From Acanthosepion esculentum (taxonomy: Eukaryota; Mollusca; Cephalopoda; Sepiida; Sepiidae), in contig OZ038478.1 of NCBI GenBank assembly GCA_964036315.1, positions 146,330,758 through 146,394,757 of the forward strand: a stretch of 64,000 nt of DNA. The letters run 5' to 3'. The position numbers and the translations under genes are program-made. Shown here one piece after another: positions 22,165-33,772 of the stretch. The notes under the pieces were generated by a model. That model had not been told where the DNA came from. It was given only the letters and a program-made list of their open reading frames with translations, and did not search any database. Numbering within the stretch: the stretch's first letter is position 1; every line of letters starts with the position of its first letter.

Positions 22165-24125
22165 TAATCCCCTTACAGAAGTCGGGTTGGAATCCAGTAG
22201 CCTTCAGAACAGTCTCCAGGTGGTGATAGTCGACTCGATCGAATTCCTTAGACTGTTCTAAATTGATCAGCGCTGCTTCTTTGTAGTATTTTACGGCTTC
22301 TATTGATCGTGCAGATAGGATGAAGGTTGCTCTGAATTACTCGGCAGTTCACAGCACAAGCCCACCTGTCTCCATTAAAATGTCAGCAACTGACTTCAAA
22401 CACATCGTCGAGAACTTAGACCAAAGCATTAACTTTGTGTTTAGCAAAGTTAAGAGATCTGTAATCGTCCAATTCCCTCACATCATGCTTGTCCTTTTTC
22501 AACAGAGTGATCACACGCTTAGCGATCCGATCGAGGAAGGACCCCTGCCGGAACCAGTTGTTGAGCATTACCAGCAAAATCGGTACAAACATGTGAGACA
22601 GCCTCAAGTACAATTCGGAGGTAATCCATCATCTCCCAGAGACTTATCACTACTGACCCTCTTCGATGACTTGTGGACACCACCCTCTGTGATCTCACAG
22701 ATTTCAAGGGATCCCCCCGACCACAAACGAGCCAAACTACACATTAATGTCTTCAACCTTTAGCCATATATAAGGCGACTCATTAGCTATATTCGGTGGT
22801 GAAAGATCTCATCATATTCTTAAGAATTCCCCACCACTTATTCCCAACTACCGCCCCCATAAATTCCCGCTGCACTAATCTACTCTGCTTTAGCCGGGAG
22901 TCCTCACTTTACAGAAAGGACACATTTAACTTCCAATGTCCAGCTATTCTAGGCTTAGTGTCTACCGCCATCTGGGCACAAACGAGTTTGTGGTCCGAAT
23001 ACCCTAACCAGTTGAACATGGGACAATCTAGCATCTCTATATCGACCATTCTCACTAACATTTTGAGGTATCTGTCTCCTTGGGTAGAAAGCCAGTTAAG
23101 CAAACACGTCTACATCTCCGGCTCAGGGTGAGCGATCCGTTATCTATCGACGAGACCAAGCTACGATCATGCCCCCCTCCCCGACCTCTGTCTAGCTTGG
23201 GGCCCTGGGTGACCTTCCAATTTTCATTAAACCTTATCGTTCCGGGTCCACTAGGAGCGGCCCAAACTAATGGAAATACGCACGTCTCGTCTGATCACTG
23301 GGCACATAAACCGCAGCGATTTGAAACAAATTGCATTTCAAGGCAATGTGGGCCACGACGCCCCTCTCAAGGTCCACCTTCGCAACCAGGAAACGCTTCA
23401 CCAGCAAGGTAACTCTTCCGGCTATCCTGTACCTGTATGAATAGACAACAGAGTCGCTAGACAACACACGAGCATCGACAAAGTTAGCATTTTAGATCGC
23501 AGCTACATCCACACTGAAGGACAGCGGATCGTGAAGCAGGCGAGTGGCTTTACTCCAATCTCTCAAGTCCTCATTTTCAGGCATGCTAACATTTTTCAGT
23601 GCTTAAGTACATACAGTTCGGAGATATGCGGAGCTCAGGAAACCGGCGGATTGTTGTAGGCTATCAGAGACCATGTCGGACGTAACTCATCCATCCTTAA
23701 TAATTGTGCCATATATAAGGAGGATTTGCACAAGAATCGGGGCCCTCCCAGAGGAATTTTTCTATTTTTTTTAGCTCAGATTAATCTACTTAAACCATCC
23801 TGAGCTCCAAGAAAGTTTCTTTTGTAGCAGATATTAGATCCCAGAACTTCAATCTACCGCCAGTATTTCTAAGGCTTAAGCATTCCTTGCTCTTTGGGGA
23901 ATACCTTCCTTTTTGCGTGATGGATTTGAGATGGCGGATCCCAAGAAGGAGAAGAGAAGCTCCTTGCTTTACCTGGGTATGGTGCTTTTAATTTTATTTT
24001 CTTTCTGGTGAAACGGGAAGGTTGAATCTTGGCATTTTCCGTGGCCTTCTCCGCCTTGCTTCGCCAAGTCTTCTTTTTATATGACCTTTTATCTTCGGAT
24101 CATTCTTTCGGTCCATTTGTTTACG
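22165..24125 (-). pseudogene. Tx1-like LINE copy E: ORF1 end, endonuclease and RT N-terminal half
   Basis: Minus-strand order from 24125: a Lys/Arg-rich ORF1 end; then an endonuclease in pieces (LRDWSKATRLLHD near 23560; 23467-23267 with YSYRYRIAGRVTLLVKR and FQIAAVYVPSDQT; 23103-22909 with NWLGYSDHKLVCAQM, where the SDH catalytic motif is kept); then RT fingers at 22707-22416 (MYLRLSHMFVPILL and VITLLKKDKHDVRELDDYR). It ends near 22165 within the block before RT motif A completes. The catalytic YADD and 3' UTR are missing. Loss of the 3' end is unlike ordinary LINE 5' truncation. Frameshifts are frequent. Confidence 0.8.
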
Positions 24126-24143
24126 AAGAGAAGACATAATACG

Positions 24144-24145
<2 letters not shown>

Positions 24146-24234
<89 letters not shown>
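24146..24234. repeat. (TA)n(GT)n microsatellite
   Basis: TA run followed by GT run at the 5' boundary of LINE copy E. Confidence 0.97.
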
Positions 24235-24236
<2 letters not shown>

Positions 24237-24239
24237 CAG

Positions 24240-25945
24240 AATATGTCTGTGTGTCTGTCTGTGCGCATGCTATTTATGCATGCCTACATTTCTCAAGCGA
24301 TTTCGATGAAATTATAAACACATGTGGCATATTTATCAAGACCAACTTTTCAATGTCCAGGCCCCGAGTTTGGCAGATAAAATCGATAAAATTGAAGGTA
24401 TATAAGATCTTTTTGTAAAAAACCAAGGCAAAGTTACACGCGAACAAAATTTTTACTGGATGAGCTGATGTCTTTGCACTAGTTTCTTCATATGGTTCCA
24501 TCCTAAATTGCCATTCGAACAACCGTTGATGCAAAGATTCCTTGAGAAGGATTATTGAAGTAATAAAAGGGAAAAATCTCGAAAAACCTCTTATTAACCC
24601 CAGAAAGAAAGAAAGTGTAGAATATATTCTATCGACAGCACGGTTCAGTAGTGAAGTCATCATATTTCAAAATATATGCTGTGAGAAGTGCTTGAATCGG
24701 AAACAGGGAAATTAAAAACCGATCTATTGGTTTCAGTTGAGTGGAGCAGAAGTCACTTGAGGTTCGATTTGCGTACACGTAAGTTGAATCAAACTTGTAT
24801 TTTGTAGCATTTGAATCTTTATTGGATATTTTCTTTTTCATCTTTGCAGATCTCCTCGTCTTTCGGTACTGATGACCACTGTTTGTATGTGTGTTTGAAT
24901 ATGTAACACGCTCGCCTTCCACTTTAGACATATGCTTTGTCAATTATTGGGTATCCATAATTTTCTATGTATCTTTCTTCACTTTCCGCCAGTCTCTCTT
25001 TATTTGTATATCTGAACAGGTAAACCCTACTTAGATGTGCAATATCTTCATACAGGCCCTTCTTTTCAGACTTGATAATGAAGCCACAGAAAGCCAGTTA
25101 TTTCTAGAGACGTTTGCATACATCTAATAAAGAAATTCTCGTTCTCAAAATATTTTGTTCACGCACACACACACACACAAACACAAACACATATATCGTA
25201 TATACTCTACTCCTCTATATGCTAATTTACACGTGTGCGATTAATATAGTTCAACCACAGAATAATTTGCATGAATTTTAAGCCATCCAGAAAAATTTAT
25301 AAATATGTTGCCTACAAGTATTATAATTTGAAATAATATACGCAGTTGAAGCCTTTATTATAATAACCAGGAATTTACCAACAATACGCCGTACGTGTAT
25401 AATAAAATTACGAAAATTATTCAGTGGAACACCGCTTGAGAAACACTGCTGTAGCTGCTTATAGACATGGAGAATCACAAGAAAAGAAACAAAAAACTAC
25501 ATTGACTACACAACTTTCAATAAGAAATTCCGAAATATAGTTTTACACCGTTAAACATATGTACCAACTGGTGGATCGGTCACATAATTTAACTTCAAAA
25601 TAAAACTGTTGATATTAAAGAAAGCAGCACCCATATTCCAAGAGACACCTGAATTAGCCAAACTGCAAAGAGTTGTACATTGACAGCCTTAAAGGCAAAT
25701 ATCATACGACAAATTTCCTTACATATTGATCTATCACCCCAAATGCAAACATAATACGAGAGGTGTTGATTGGTTTTATTATTTTAGTTTAGCGGCATAT
25801 CAAACTCTGTGTGTTATTTAATGTCGAAAATATTTTGCATACAATTTTATGGCTCCAATTGCATATATTTTGAACGCATTTTTATACCTTCAACTCCAGA
25901 TATTTTATACTTTCAGGGAAAAGGTATGATTTTTAGATATCTTGT
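24240..25945. other. Unassigned stretch
   Basis: AT-rich sequence with short open frames on the minus strand (24663-24274, 24943-24629) that I cannot assign. No repeat family was recognised except an (AC)n run near 25165. Confidence 0.5.
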
Positions 25946-25949
25946 TTGT

Positions 25950-26230
25950 AAATGATATATTGTAGGTGTTATATGTTTTGGTATAATTCTATTTCTTTCA
26001 GGAAGAACATTATGTTACCGGTTTCAGTATTTTCAAATACTTTTCTCGTGTTGATTTCCTTGTAGTATTTGTGTCTTACAGATGCTTAGTAAGTACATTC
26101 AGTTAAAATCTCTGTCAGCGTGTGGGTGGCTTGGCATATTGTACAGGTTTGTTGATCTTCATTCTTCATAAGTATAGATGGGTGAGATAGGGTGTGGCAT
26201 ATGTGCAGGGCCACTGCAAGGGTCTCGATC
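25950..26230 (-). pseudogene. LINE fragment with zinc-binding C-terminus
   Basis: A minus-strand frame reads TLSHPSILMKNEDQQTCTIC and QATHTLTEILTEC, a C-x2-C...H/C style motif seen after the RNase H-like part of some LINE ORF2 proteins, followed by KVFENTETGNIMFFLKEIEL. Only this end segment is present. The clade is not assigned, and the motif could also come from a related retroelement. Confidence 0.45.
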
Positions 26231-26239
26231 CCCCCACTC

Positions 26240-26960
26240 TACTACATCTGTTTTCATAAGATAGTATTGGTATAAAATACAGATTTTATTGCAAGCAAAT
26301 TATCTATAATAATAGAGCATATGTAAATAGATGAACAACTCAACTAGAAAAATTGAAAATAAATACAATGTATCTAAATACAAATTAGTGACATAATAGA
26401 TCATTCCATCTGAAATAAATCGACATCGTTATACGGCAATTCTTAACATCGACTTGACATTGCTCATGTGTAGTCGAGTTAACATTGAGAAGTGTTGAAT
26501 ATGATTTCTTTTCCAAAGATTCAAATGTTTTATTTAACTGCCTAAAATTTAAGATATTCTTTATGTATATTGTTTTCACAAAATTCGAACATTTTTATTG
26601 GTTTTAATATTTTCTTGTGTTTTATATTTCAGGAACAATAAAGAAAATCAATGAACTGCCCAACGGAAATCAATATCAGAAATTTAATTATCGAGCTATT
26701 AGAGTTTTTGTTTTCTGTAACTAATTGCGCCGCAAGAAAGCAAACATGCTAAACGTCTGCTATGAGGATATCCTGTCGTATACAAAGGTCTTAATATTGC
26801 AATACTAAGTGTAGACAAGAGAGGAGAACCCTCGAAGACGATCTGCGGCCAAGTTTGTGTAAGTAAACATTGTCGAAAATAAAACTAAATTAAAACAAAA
26901 CTGTTCCTTTTATGCTCTTGCGTTATTAACTATGTGGACTCATAATTCTACAACAACCGG
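26240..26960. other. Unassigned AT-rich stretch
   Basis: No recognisable gene, element or structured repeat. Confidence 0.5.
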
Positions 26961-26962
26961 CA

Positions 26963-27039
<77 letters not shown>

Positions 27040-27048
27040 TGTGTGTAT
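26963..27048. repeat. (TA)n(TG)n microsatellite
   Basis: TA run followed by a TG run. 27049-27540 holds nothing recognised. Confidence 0.97.
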
Positions 27049-27537
27049 TCGGCGTAGTTAGGCAATAAATGTCCTTTAAGTCAAATATTATTATAAACGA
27101 TTAGTTTTAATGATCGACATTTCCAAATTACAAATAATCCTTCGAACATAAGGATGAATTTCCGTCAGAAATGATCCGAAATTCATAGGATATGCCGCAT
27201 CCACATTCTCACAGAGACTCATTTCGGAACAGAAGGGCATCAGACAAAACCTTAATAAGCAGCATTAGGAGCATATTAACATTAAAGAGCTACGCATAAA
27301 CCAAAATACGAGCAAAATCAAATAGTAAAAACAGACATAATTGCCAACCTTGCCAACCCTGATTATGAGTCGAAAGCTTAGATCATATCTCTTGTACTTT
27401 TAGTCGATTTATGTCCTTCTTGTTTGAGGAGGATTATTCGTAATTTGAAAAAGTCGATCAGTAAAAAAATTATTCCACACAAAATGTCTGTCGTTTATAA
27501 TAATATTTGATATATATACATATATAATTTCCTGTAG

Positions 27538-27540
<3 letters not shown>

Positions 27541-27603
<63 letters not shown>
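27541..27603. repeat. (TA)n microsatellite
   Basis: Pure TA run of about 63 bp. Confidence 0.97.
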
Positions 27604-27606
<3 letters not shown>

Positions 27607-27714
27607 ATTTTCTACATATAAAAACGTGCAATAATCTGCAATATATATAATGTATAGAAGGTATACAGATGCGTTTGACGTCGGAAGTAGCATTGTTTTG
27701 CGAGCATGGTTTTA

Positions 27715-27825
27715 TTTAACTTTATTTTAGATCTTGACCAGATCCAACTCGATGCCTGTTGAGCTGTTGTCTGGAAACAATGTGAAGCGCGCTTCATGTT
27801 CCGACCAGTTATGCCCGCCTTCAAA
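27715..27825 (-). CDS. Possible terminal exon or LTR-element end (unidentified)
   Basis: On the minus strand a pyrimidine-rich TTTGCTTTCTTTTGAAG at about 27838-27821 resembles a 3' splice acceptor. It is followed by 29 clean codons ending GIELDLVKI and a TAA stop that overlaps an AATAAA signal at about 27728, with a second AATAAA a few bases on. The peptide composition (GHNWSEHEARFTLFPDN) looks protein-like rather than random. No family is recognised. The 3' tail of an LTR element is an equally good explanation. Confidence 0.25.
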
Positions 27826-27839
27826 AGAAAGCAAACGAT

Positions 27840-28915
27840 TGATCACTCAACAAATACCCGTTTAAAATAATTTCCCATGCATTTATTATTTTCCTCTATG
27901 GTATCGGTGTATATTTAAAACAAGAAAAAGAAATTGATAATCTTTAATTTGGATAAGCTTCAGTTCAAACCAAAAAAAACAGGTTCATATTTTTACTATC
28001 AATCGTATCATTTTTTCTTGATATTATTTGAATAATTATTAGAAAAATGAGTGTAGTGTGTAACAAGAGTCGGAATTATATTGCCTTTCAAATGATTAAC
28101 TGAAATGATTTACCTGCATCAGTTTTCTCTACTCTCCACTATATTGATTCGTTCAAGTGTCGCCTTTGTCCCTCGCTATTCTAGTTTGTCCCTACTACTA
28201 ATATAGACTCAGGTATAAAAAGCGACACAAAAGAATTGATTCTGATAACAGTATTTCCGTCAAACGAGAAAAATCAACCCCATTTTATACAATTGGGATG
28301 CTGATCTGTCACTTTAGATAACCCTGGATGCAAATAATCTAAACTGGATGAGTAGATTGTACTACTAAGATATCAAAGATGAACATCTTGTTGACATTGA
28401 GTGATAGAAATACTCTGTTTAAGGGAGGTCTGTAAACCAATGTCGCTTGACAGTAACTTGTTCTCCGAAAATATTTTCCCCTTATCGAATCTAGATAAAA
28501 TATATTTATGACGCATAAAATCTTCGTATTCTCCCTGTTGAGTTAATCACATTCCGTAAAGGAGTACGATAATTTATTTTCCTTTCGACATCGGATATTT
28601 TTTAGATATTGCTTATAAATATGTATCGAAAGAAATGAATTTAAACAAGGGTAAAAAAAAGGCATATGCTTCATTATATTTTAAAAGTTTGGTTTTAAAA
28701 CAAAACAGTGTCCTCTTTACGTCATCATTGTTCTACCATCATTGTAGTTCCATCACCACGGCGCAAATTCAGAATTTTCACCCATCGCGATGAACGAGTA
28801 TTTTCCTAAGGACGTCCCGTGCCTTGAAAACCTATTAAGGCTTGAAACCTGGGAAAATTGTCGGTTCACTCTATCGCTCCAATAAGTACATAGCTCCCCC
28901 TACTATTATCTGCAT
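27840..28915. other. Unassigned stretch
   Basis: AT-rich sequence with no element or gene recognised. The last 150 bp may already belong to the LINE that becomes recognisable at 28930. Confidence 0.5.
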
Positions 28916-28929
28916 TTACAAGAGTCAGA

Positions 28930-29430
28930 TCAGACAAAACAATGGAGTACTGCTGCTATATATGGACAGGAACTGTCAAGTCTTCACATTCCCGCCTTGA
29001 TAGATTCCCAAAGCATCTACGCGTCCTTGTGGTTGACGAAATTATTTTCCACTCTACAACCTTTCCCACAGCCCAAACGTTGCAAACCTCTCGCTGCTCT
29101 ATCGCCATTTTCACGAAAAGTGTTCAGTTGAACTACATTCCTTACTTCCAGCAGTTTTAACCTTCACAGATAAGACCCGCCATCCTACTGACATTTTAAC
29201 GAACCACCATTATTGTCTTTGATGAGATGTAATTTTCACTCCAGCAGCTTATATCCACGAACTGTTTAGCTGGATTCCCAATCACTACAATCTTAAGATA
29301 ATCAAATCTAGCATCAACCGTTATCTTTCCATCATATTGCCATAAACCCTGATTCTTATTCTGTAACCTTCTAACGCGAGTAGCTCTTGTGCCGTGAATA
29401 AGGCGAATATGATTGTTAAAAAAATTAAAT
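28930..29430 (+). pseudogene. Jockey/CR1-like LINE RT C-terminal fragment D
   Basis: A plus-strand open frame, 28942-29160, begins MEYCCYIWTGTVKSSHSRLD, the conserved post-RT MEYCCHIW-type block. The extreme C-terminus is at about 29270-29345 in another frame (PNHYNLKIIKSSINRYL). A GTGCCGTGAATAAGGCGAAT-like tail follows, ending near 29430. The catalytic core is absent, consistent with 5' truncation. Confidence 0.7.
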
Positions 29431-29434
29431 TTGT

Positions 29435-30275
29435 ATAGACTAGAGTCATTTTTGAGTATAAACAGAAATTAGTCAGAGACATACAATTATTTCTGTCCTT
29501 TTCATACTAGTGTTATCTGATAACTCTAACGGGTTATCGAATGAAAAATATTCTCAAAATTCAAGCAACCTCTTTAGTATTTTACTAATGTGCTTCATCT
29601 TGCAGAAATGATTAGAACTCCCCTGTCTTCATATTCCAATGTTTTAATATTTTTGTCAAGGTTCTATTACTAACTTTCCATTCTATTTAAGCCCTATAAC
29701 TTATTCAATTTGTGTACAATTAATTAACTCCAGCTATTGTTGCATGGAAAATTAACATCACAACACAGTACATAAAAATCCGTACACGTAATAAAAATCC
29801 AAGCCCCTCTTGTAACTGCAGAAATAGAGATAGTTGCACTATGCATGGAGAAGGTTTATATACCAGACAACTGTAAGGACTACAGGTGAACCCGATATGT
29901 TGTAAGCTAGCCTCACTGAAGGAGTATGAAAACAAAGATTCTCTAACCACAATTCTTTTCACAAGAAAGCAGTAAGCCAACAGCTCGTCACTTTCTCTAT
30001 ATTTGTGAAAGTTGAAGGTCAAGACAACAGCTTTACAAGTTAATATTTTCCACTCAACAAAGTGGAAAATATTAACTTGTAAAGCTGGCTCTTTAAGGTG
30101 TCGAATATACTTGGAAGAAAAAGCCATCCATTTTCGAATTCCTCCAACATGACAGCCAATTCAATTCAAGTGTGAATTCCTTTACAAGTGTAAATATGAA
30201 AACAAGCACAGTCTCGGTTAGGTACCACCTGGCTAAAGATTCTTCCATATTTGATTAAATAAAGAATATGAAAGA
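29435..30275. other. Unassigned stretch with one perfect hairpin
   Basis: Holds the hairpin at 30028-30087. The minus-strand open frame 30127-29720 spans that hairpin and has no recognised domain, so I do not call a gene. Confidence 0.5.
30028..30087. repeat. Perfect 26-bp inverted repeat, 8-base loop
   Basis: CAGCTTTACAAGTTAATATT with TTCCAC at 30028-30053 is exactly inverted at 30062-30087. The loop is TCAACAAA. The whole is 60 bases, the size of a small precursor hairpin. Confidence 0.85.
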
Positions 30276-30280
30276 AAACT

Positions 30281-30503
30281 GTTATATCTCGTGCAAGATA
30301 TAATAAACAAAGTAACCCGAATGTAGGTTTTCAATAATAAGTTTATAATCGGATGTAGTACAGAGACAGAGTCGAGAGTATGCTAAACCTCAATAGGTGT
30401 TAACAAACGAAGTCGCTCTTGTCTGTCGGCTGTGATCGTACTTAATCGGCAAACAGTCCGTCCATTATCGTGAATGGGGAAGTTGGGTTATACCATCACA
30501 ACA
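30281..30503 (-). repeat. 3' LTR of the Ty3 element
   Basis: About 223 bp, left end on the plus strand but the 3' LTR in element orientation. It is essentially identical to 35147-35370 and preceded by the target duplication AAAAC at 30276-30280. Confidence 0.95.
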
Positions 30504-30516
30504 CCTCCCCCCGAAG
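30504..30516 (-). promoter_or_regulatory. Polypurine tract of the Ty3 element
   Basis: Minus-strand CGGGGGGAGG lies directly before the 3' LTR, where plus-strand DNA synthesis is primed in LTR elements. Confidence 0.8.
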
Positions 30517-30547
30517 CTGAAATTCTCATTTTTGAAAATTTCTGCTT

Positions 30548-31750
30548 CTAATGTCGTCTTCTTTTTGGATCCGGGCTAAAACGCTCCACTGGTTTTCTTT
30601 CCCGTGTGCTCCTTCTTTTAGTCGTCACAATTAGATCCTTTTTTGGCCAAGATAATTTTCGCTTTTCAGCTCGTAAGGCTGGTCCATGCGATACAGGTTC
30701 ATATACACTATTAGGTAGTGTCATGTTAAAAGCATCGCATAGCACTTCCATCGGAATTTCTTCTTCGCTTTTTTCACTTTCTTCACCATATCGTGGTCTA
30801 ATCTGATTGATGTGTCTTTTACACGTAAATTTTTTACTTTTCATCGTGTAGATCACTTTACCAACCCTTTTCTGGATTATGCCATCCATCCAATAGCTTT
30901 TTCCACTTTGAAAATTTAAAAAAAAACTTTGTCTCCTGAAGTGTACTTTTTTATGTTGACTTCTTCCTCTTTCTTAGCAACTTTTTTGTTTTGATAGGGT
31001 AACAATCTATCGAAAATTGATCTAATTTTCCTTGCGAACATAATTTCCGCCGGTGACATTTTCGCATCGTTGTTCTCATTAGAAGTTACCCTATATATTG
31101 CTAAGAACTTCTGAATAGTTCTTTCTTCTGTGTCCATGCCTTGATTTTTACGTAAAGCACGTTTAAAAGTGTCAACAAATTTCTCGGCTTGACCGTTCGA
31201 CCTGGGATGACACACTGGTGTAGTTATGTGTTCAATGTCTAAGGCAGTACAGAAATTCTTAAACTCCATACTTGTGAACGCCGTACCATTGTCGCTAACC
31301 AATGTTCTGGGAACCCCGAAACGACTGAAAATTTCATCCAATGCACTGATGGTGTTCCTAGATGTAGGATGCTTGCACTTGACTACCTCAGGCCATTTCG
31401 ATAAAGAGTCCACCAATATCAAATAATAGTACCCATTAATTGGTCCAGCATAGTCTATATGTAGACGTGCCCACGGCAAATCCGTTTTCGGCCAAGGATT
31501 CATTTTGATCGGAGGTGTTCTTGCAGCCAATTGACAACATCTACATAGTCTTACAAAAACTTCAATATCCTTGTCCATTCCTGGCCACTATACATAACCA
31601 CGCATGAGTGATTTCATCCGAGACATTCCAGGATGACCGGTATGAAATTCTTTCAGCATATCTGTATGTAGAGATTGAGGTATAACAATTCTATCAGGCG
31701 TACAGCAACGTGTTGTCGCAAATTGAGAAAGGTGAAATCTGAGTTCCCTT
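30548..31750 (-). pseudogene. Ty3 integrase, decayed
   Basis: Integrase joins the DNA copy to the host chromosome. The zinc-binding N-terminal end reads HTGHPGMSRMKSLMRGYV just before a TAG stop at about 31589, and continues as WPGMDKDIEVF with CRCCQ completing the cysteines. The catalytic core in 31578-30916 keeps HIDYAGP (first Asp), VSDNGTAFTS (second Asp) and SNGQAEKFVDTFKRAL (Glu). After KYTSGDKVFF a 1-nt shift in a T run breaks the frame. The C-terminal part (30889-30548) has KVIYTMKSKK, HINQIRPRY and a basic end. The DDE residues are intact, but the frame is not. Confidence 0.9.
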
Positions 31751-33353
31751 TTCTGTTTTTTGTTCCATCTCGTCTGGTTCTTTAAATTCACAATATAGTG
31801 ATCTTTTTCCGCCTCTTTTTTTATTTTGTCCAAAGTTACCGGAAATTCCCTGACTGTATTCAACAAGAGACCTGATATTTCTTTTTCCTCAGTTAATGCT
31901 GCTATAACCGTCTCTTCTAAAATTTCTTCATTTTTTGGGATTAGCCTTGACAGTCCATCCGCATGCCCATGTTCTTTAGATTTGACGTATTCCATCCTAA
32001 AATGGTAATTAAGCAGGGTTACACCCCATCGCCGTAAACGATTAGCTGTATGCGTAGGAATACCTTTTTTACCTCCAAATATTGTAAGTAACAGTTTATG
32101 GTCCGTTTGAAGTACAAATGATCTACCATGTAAAAAGCGATGGTATTTTTTAACCCCGAACACAATCGACAAAGCCTCCTTCTCGATCTGGCTATAATTT
32201 TTTTCAACCGGAAGATGAGTCCTCGACGCGTGCGCGATCGGTCTAGTAGTGCCATTTTCATATTTGTGTAGCAGTGCAGCCCCCACTCCGTAAAAACTTG
32301 CGTCAGTTGCCAGGATGATCTCTTTCTCAGGATCATAATGTGCTAAGGCGAGATCTGAGAGTAGGCATTTTTTTATTTTCTGAAAAGCCGTCTCGCAATC
32401 TTTCGACCAAAACCATTTCTTGTCTTTTTTCAACAATTCGTTAAGGGGGGCTCTTAAATCATACATTTTAGGTATGTAGATTGCATAATACTGGGCCAAC
32501 CCCAGAAACGATTGTAGTTTCGCAACTGTGTCGGGTGCAGGCATGTTCTTAATTGCATCGGCTCTCTGTGGGTCCGGTTTCCTGCCTTCACTGTCTATCA
32601 CCTGTCCGAGGTATGTAATTCTTTCCATGAAGAATTTACACTTCTCGTGGCTTAATTTAAAGCCAAACTCTTCTAGTCTTTTAAATATCGCTCTGATGTG
32701 CGTCTTATGTTCTGGAACATTCTTACTTTTGACTAGAACGTCATCTAAATAGGCGGTACCAAACTCAAGGCCTGCCAGCATAGTGTCCATCACCTGTTGG
32801 AACAAAGATGGGGCAACCTTTAAGCCGAAAGGAAGCCTATTTAGCTTATAAATACCTTTATGTGTATTTATACCCAATTATTTTTAGCATTCGTCACTCA
32901 CTTTAATCTGCAAGTATGCGTCAGACAAGTCGATTTTTGAAAAGATCTTACCACCATTCAACTTTGAAAAAATATCTTCTGGTGAAGGTAGTGGATAACT
33001 GTGATTTTTAAGGCAATCGTTTAACCCTGTTGAAAAATCTGCGCACACTCATATTTTTCCGTTTTTCTTCTTAACGTAGACTGTGGGCGCAGGCCCAATC
33101 AGCATGGTCAAACTTAGATATCACTCCAATTTTTTCTAGCCTTTCCAATTCCTTATTAATTGTGTCTAAGGAGAAAAAAGGAAAGTTCCTCTTAGGTTTA
33201 AAAATTGGTTTCACATTTTCCTTGAGTTCAAATTTGACTTCCGTCTTAGTACATAAACCCAACCCCTCAGAAAAAACTCTGGGATATTCTTCTTTTAATT
33301 CATTCATGTATTTTTCATTTTTAATACTTTTTTTGTTTTTCTGCACTGTTTAT
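31750..33353 (-). pseudogene. Ty3 reverse transcriptase and RNase H, decayed
   Basis: The RT begins in 33346-33071 (KRNFPFFSLDTINKELERLE, HADWA) and shifts frame after the Trp. 33070-32880 continues as VCADFSTGLNDCLKNHSYPL and IDLSDAYLQIK, with a TGA near 33050 and two TAA codons near 32886-32880. 32877-31588 is one open frame: LPFGLKVAPSLFQQ, the catalytic AYLDDVLV near 32748, a connection with FLGLAQYY, RNase H with ILATDASFYGVGAALL, IEKEALSIVFGVKKYH and VLQTDHKLLL, ending in the integrase zinc region. Catalytic Asp residues are all present, so damage is by stops and shifts only. Confidence 0.92.
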
Positions 33354-33772
33354 TACGTTGCAAAATGAGTTAATCGGGAGTTCAAACAAATCAAAACTAC
33401 TATCCAGTCTACTCCAAAAAGACATGAATTAATCCCTTGGATTACATACACTTTCGTTTTTGCAGTCTTGCCACATAACGAAATATTGCACTTTAATTCT
33501 CCCATAAAGTTTAATTTTTTTCCTGAAACCCCTCTAGCGGTTTTTTTGGTTTCAGATAATTTCGGTCTTCCAATATTTTTCCATGTTTGTTCATCAATGA
33601 TGCTTATGTCTGAACCAGAATCCAATAGAAAAGTAATTGTAAGATTATCCATACGTACGTCTACGTATTTTCTATTTTTACCGTTCTGAATTTCTTTTTC
33701 TGATAATACCAGGCTTACATCTTGTAATTTCCTTTTCTGGCAAACGGAATATTTATGCCCTTTTTTCCGCAC
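33353..33772 (-). pseudogene. Ty3 protease region (pol N-terminus)
   Basis: Begins in the -1 frame relative to gag at the slippery site and completes the fourth zinc knuckle (GHKYSVC). The retropepsin active site reads LLDSGSDISII near 33620, the D-S-G variant. The block KVYVIQGINSCLFGVDWI corresponds to the end of the domain. After that a 1-nt shift moves the continuation (FELPINSFCNVINS) into another frame before the RT. Protease would cleave the Gag-Pol polyprotein. Confidence 0.88.
33760..33766 (-). promoter_or_regulatory. Candidate -1 ribosomal frameshift heptamer A_AAA_AAG
   Basis: In the gag frame the codons are GGA AAA AAG. A -1 slip on A_AAA_AAG puts the ribosome at GGG CAT AAA, which continues as GHKYSVC and then the protease. 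Frame phases of the two overlapping frames agree exactly with this slip. Confidence 0.75.

Noticed and set aside
30606..32752. Plus-strand open frames over the Ty3 element
   Set aside because: Complement of well-supported integrase, RNase H and RT coding sequence.
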